In this document: positions 5,843 to 7,692 of the stretch, piece by piece
Numbering within the stretch: the first letter of the stretch is position 1
Layout of the letters: each line of letters starts with the position of its first letter
NCBI GenBank assembly: GCA_003641405.1
Contig: QNAF01000125.1
Location: forward strand, 1 to 7,692
Direction: 5' to 3'
DNA from: Candidatus Zixiibacteriota bacterium
GTDB lineage: Bacteria > Zixibacteria > MSB-5A5 > GN15 > FEB-12
Length of the DNA: 7,692 bases
The notes under the pieces: model-generated
Told to the model about the DNA's origin: nothing
Database searches by the model: none
What the model saw: only the letters and a program-made list of their open reading frames with translations
Position numbers and translations under genes: made by a program

Positions 5843-7692
5843 ATGAGAAGTACCCTTAAGGAAGGTTTCATGGCAACGGGCTTGGTCTTGCTTGCCGTGA
5901 TGCTGCTGGTTGTTGCCCTGTGTGGGTCGACGCTTGCCGTGGCGCCATTGGACGTCAAGAAGAGCAGCGGTTCGCAAGCTGACAGGGTTGACGAGTTCAA
6001 TGTTATGCCTCGTTTCGAGCGATTGGACCGTCAGATGACATCAAAAGATGTGATAGACGAACGACGTGTCTCATCTCAGTCACGCGTCCCTCTTGGTGCG
6101 GCATCCGCCTCGCCGGGCATTGGCGTAGGCTACGCCTGCGACGCGGTATTCGAAGATGTTCAAGGCAGATACGGAACCCACATGGGTTCGCGTATTGAGC
6201 CATCTGTCGATGGTGCTGGTGATATGTATGTTCATTTCACCTACAATGACCAGAGCGACACGGTTACCGTTCCTACAAAAAGTCCTCAATGTGGCTACAA
6301 CGTATATGATCCTCAGGTTAGCGCTGCATTCCAGTGGCCACACGGCCAGTTTGCAGGCGGTGATTTCCAGAGTTCCAGCGTTGATACCGCCGCGGGATAC
6401 GTGCCGAACATCGCCGTGAATCCGAATAGTGGCTATGTTGTCGGTGCTTGCTATGACTGGGGCAAGTATGGTGCGAATGAGGATTTTGGCAACCGTATCT
6501 ATTGGCAGACGTCACCTACAAGTGCTGACTTCACCCCGGACTCCATCCCGTTCGCTCTCTACAACCCGAACAACTGGTTGCCTGATGGTGATGGCGACTT
6601 AATGCAAAATCCGACAGTGGCCATTCAGGAAATCGGCGGCACACGCTACACACATGTGGTTGGTGGATCGCAGGGTTGGTACTCATGGCACGGAACGTCG
6701 TACGGAAGTCGCCCCGTCTCCCACTACTATACTACCAGTGAAGATGGCTCTGGAGGCTGGATAGACGGTGGTATTGCGGACACCAGTCACCATTGGAACT
6801 ATTGTATGGCCGTACAGCCTAATGGTTCCAAGATTGGTGTAGCCGTAATTCACTACTCACCGTCAGGTATCGCCAACGATAACGAGCGTGACAACGACGT
6901 CTACTTCAACGAGAAGGACATGGCTGTTGATCCCGGACCAACTGGCTGGATGACAACATCTGTCAATCTTACAAGCTGGGATCGTATGGGGGGTACCTCC
7001 TATACACCGTTTGTCACAATTGACGCTGTTTATGACCATCTCGGCTATTTCCATGTAGTTTTCGATGCCATGTTTGTCCCGCAAGACCCCGACGGTATCG
7101 GTCGTTTTGACTGGGGCCGGTTCACCTCTGGCATTATTCACGCTACCAACCACCCCAGTTCCGTCTGGCATGCCGTAGTTGGCGATGGTAACTATGGACC
7201 GGCTGCAAACACGATCATCTGCGGATTCGGTTTAATGGTTAACAGCTATGTTGCCCAGGCAAACATTTCTGAATGTCAGGATCCGGGCGGTGATTATCAC
7301 CTGTACGTAACCTGGAACCAGATCCATCCCGACATTCCTAATCAGGAAACTGATCCTGACATTATTTATGCAGCTTCCCGTGACTGTAGTGATGAAGACA
7401 GCCCGGACGCTCGTGAACATAAAGCAAACTACGAGATGTTCCTTTCAGTTTCGACTTCTGAAGTCGGTGATCTGTGGGATGCCCCACTTAACCTGTCTGA
7501 TACCCAGACTCCGGGATGCGACGGAGATCCCAGTGGCGAGCTCTGCGGAAATGAGTGGTTCCCGAATATGTCGGAGCACGGGTTTGACGAAGCCGGCCTT
7601 GCCGATCTTGACTACAATGCTGCGGTGACGCACCCGAACGCAAGATTCGCCGGTTACTCCGGAACTCGCTATCTCTTTGTTTCGTACCTGGA
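5843..7692 (+). CDS. large exported Asp-box / beta-propeller-like protein, 3' end beyond the window
   Basis: The frame is open from ATG 5843 to the window edge (616 full codons, no stop). Residues 1-34 are a signal peptide: MRSTLKEG, a hydrophobic core from about 10 to 28, and cleavage near STLA-VA. The mature part is rich in Gly, Asp, Trp and Tyr with short beta-strand-like repeats. Two segments resemble sialidase-type Asp boxes (S/T-x-D/E-x-x-x-x-W): SEDGSGGW at 299-306 and TSEVGDLW at 538-545, the latter followed by DAPLNLSD as in BNR-repeat proteins. DGDGD at 248-252 may bind calcium. No catalytic set of a known glycosidase is evident, so enzymatic function is not claimed. It probably continues to further repeats and perhaps a C-terminal sorting domain like that of the protein encoded at 96-2996. 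Expression is from the promoter at 5634-5662 through a structured leader. Confidence 0.85.
   Translation, partial: MRSTLKEGFMATGLVLLAVMLLVVALCGSTLAVAPLDVKKSSGSQADRVDEFNVMPRFERLDRQMTSKDVIDERRVSSQSRVPLGAASASPGIGVGYACDAVFEDVQGRYGTHMGSRIEPSVDGAGDMYVHFTYNDQSDTVTVPTKSPQCGYNVYDPQVSAAFQWPHGQFAGGDFQSSSVDTAAGYVPNIAVNPNSGYVVGACYDWGKYGANEDFGNRIYWQTSPTSADFTPDSIPFALYNPNNWLPDGDGDLMQNPTVAIQEIGGTRYTHVVGGSQGWYSWHGTSYGSRPVSHYYTTSEDGSGGWIDGGIADTSHHWNYCMAVQPNGSKIGVAVIHYSPSGIANDNERDNDVYFNEKDMAVDPGPTGWMTTSVNLTSWDRMGGTSYTPFVTIDAVYDHLGYFHVVFDAMFVPQDPDGIGRFDWGRFTSGIIHATNHPSSVWHAVVGDGNYGPAANTIICGFGLMVNSYVAQANISECQDPGGDYHLYVTWNQIHPDIPNQETDPDIIYAASRDCSDEDSPDAREHKANYEMFLSVSTSEVGDLWDAPLNLSDTQTPGCDGDPSGELCGNEWFPNMSEHGFDEAGLADLDYNAAVTHPNARFAGYSGTRYLFVSYL

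Noticed and set aside
5802..5843. 13-codon upstream ORF whose TAA overlaps the ATG at 5843
   Set aside because: It has no Shine-Dalgarno of its own and low-information sequence; the overlap is probably chance.
5708..5977. Minus-strand ORF ending in NCKTCGKAVG, resembling a zinc ribbon
   Set aside because: It runs antisense across the leader and signal peptide of the 5843 gene, has a single CxxC, and no ribosome binding site or domain support.

Overview
The window looks like a piece of a Gram-negative bacterial chromosome, probably from the FCB side of the tree (for example a candidate phylum such as Zixibacteria; this placement is inference). The grounds are a very large exported protein ending in a YPNPFNPST-type C-terminal sorting/FlgD-like Ig domain, a second large exported protein, and an ECF sigma / anti-sigma pair. 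TGA, TAG and TAA are all used as ordinary stops, so no general TGA reassignment is apparent.

Layout. (1) Bases 1-122, minus strand: the left end of an IS3-family insertion sequence, with the first 19 codons of its OrfA and a textbook terminal inverted repeat. (2) 96-2996, plus strand: a 966-codon gene for a toroid + PKD + PKD + CARDB + sorting-domain protein. Its 5' end appears to have been removed by the IS: the first nine codons lie inside the IS terminal repeat and there is no signal peptide. (3) 3174-5364, minus strand: a compact operon (promoter, ECF sigma factor, zinc-finger anti-sigma factor, DUF1573-like exported protein, terminator). (4) 5260-5842: a 583-bp divergent intergenic region with one good promoter for each side and a structured leader carrying an intrinsic terminator. 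(5) 5843 to the window end, plus strand: a large exported Asp-box/beta-propeller-like protein, cut off by the window edge.

Main discovery. The last gene of the sigma operon would normally be read as two broken pieces (3763-3969 and 3232-3615), but they lie in one frame separated by a single in-frame TGA (3763-3765). That TGA falls exactly where DUF1573 proteins carry the first Cys of the conserved CGCT motif, so the protein reads ...LPG-U-GCTKAPL... The frame stays open and family-like for 176 codons past the TGA and ends at a TAG. A perfect 7-bp stem with a 12-nt loop starting with G begins 17 nt (to the loop) after the TGA, which matches the bacterial SECIS consensus as I remember it. I propose a DUF1573-family selenoprotein (245 aa, Sec69). 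It is apparently co-transcribed with a sigma/anti-sigma pair whose anti-sigma carries a ZAS-type Cys/His motif and four Cys in the outer domain. A redox-related regulon is a reasonable but untested inference.
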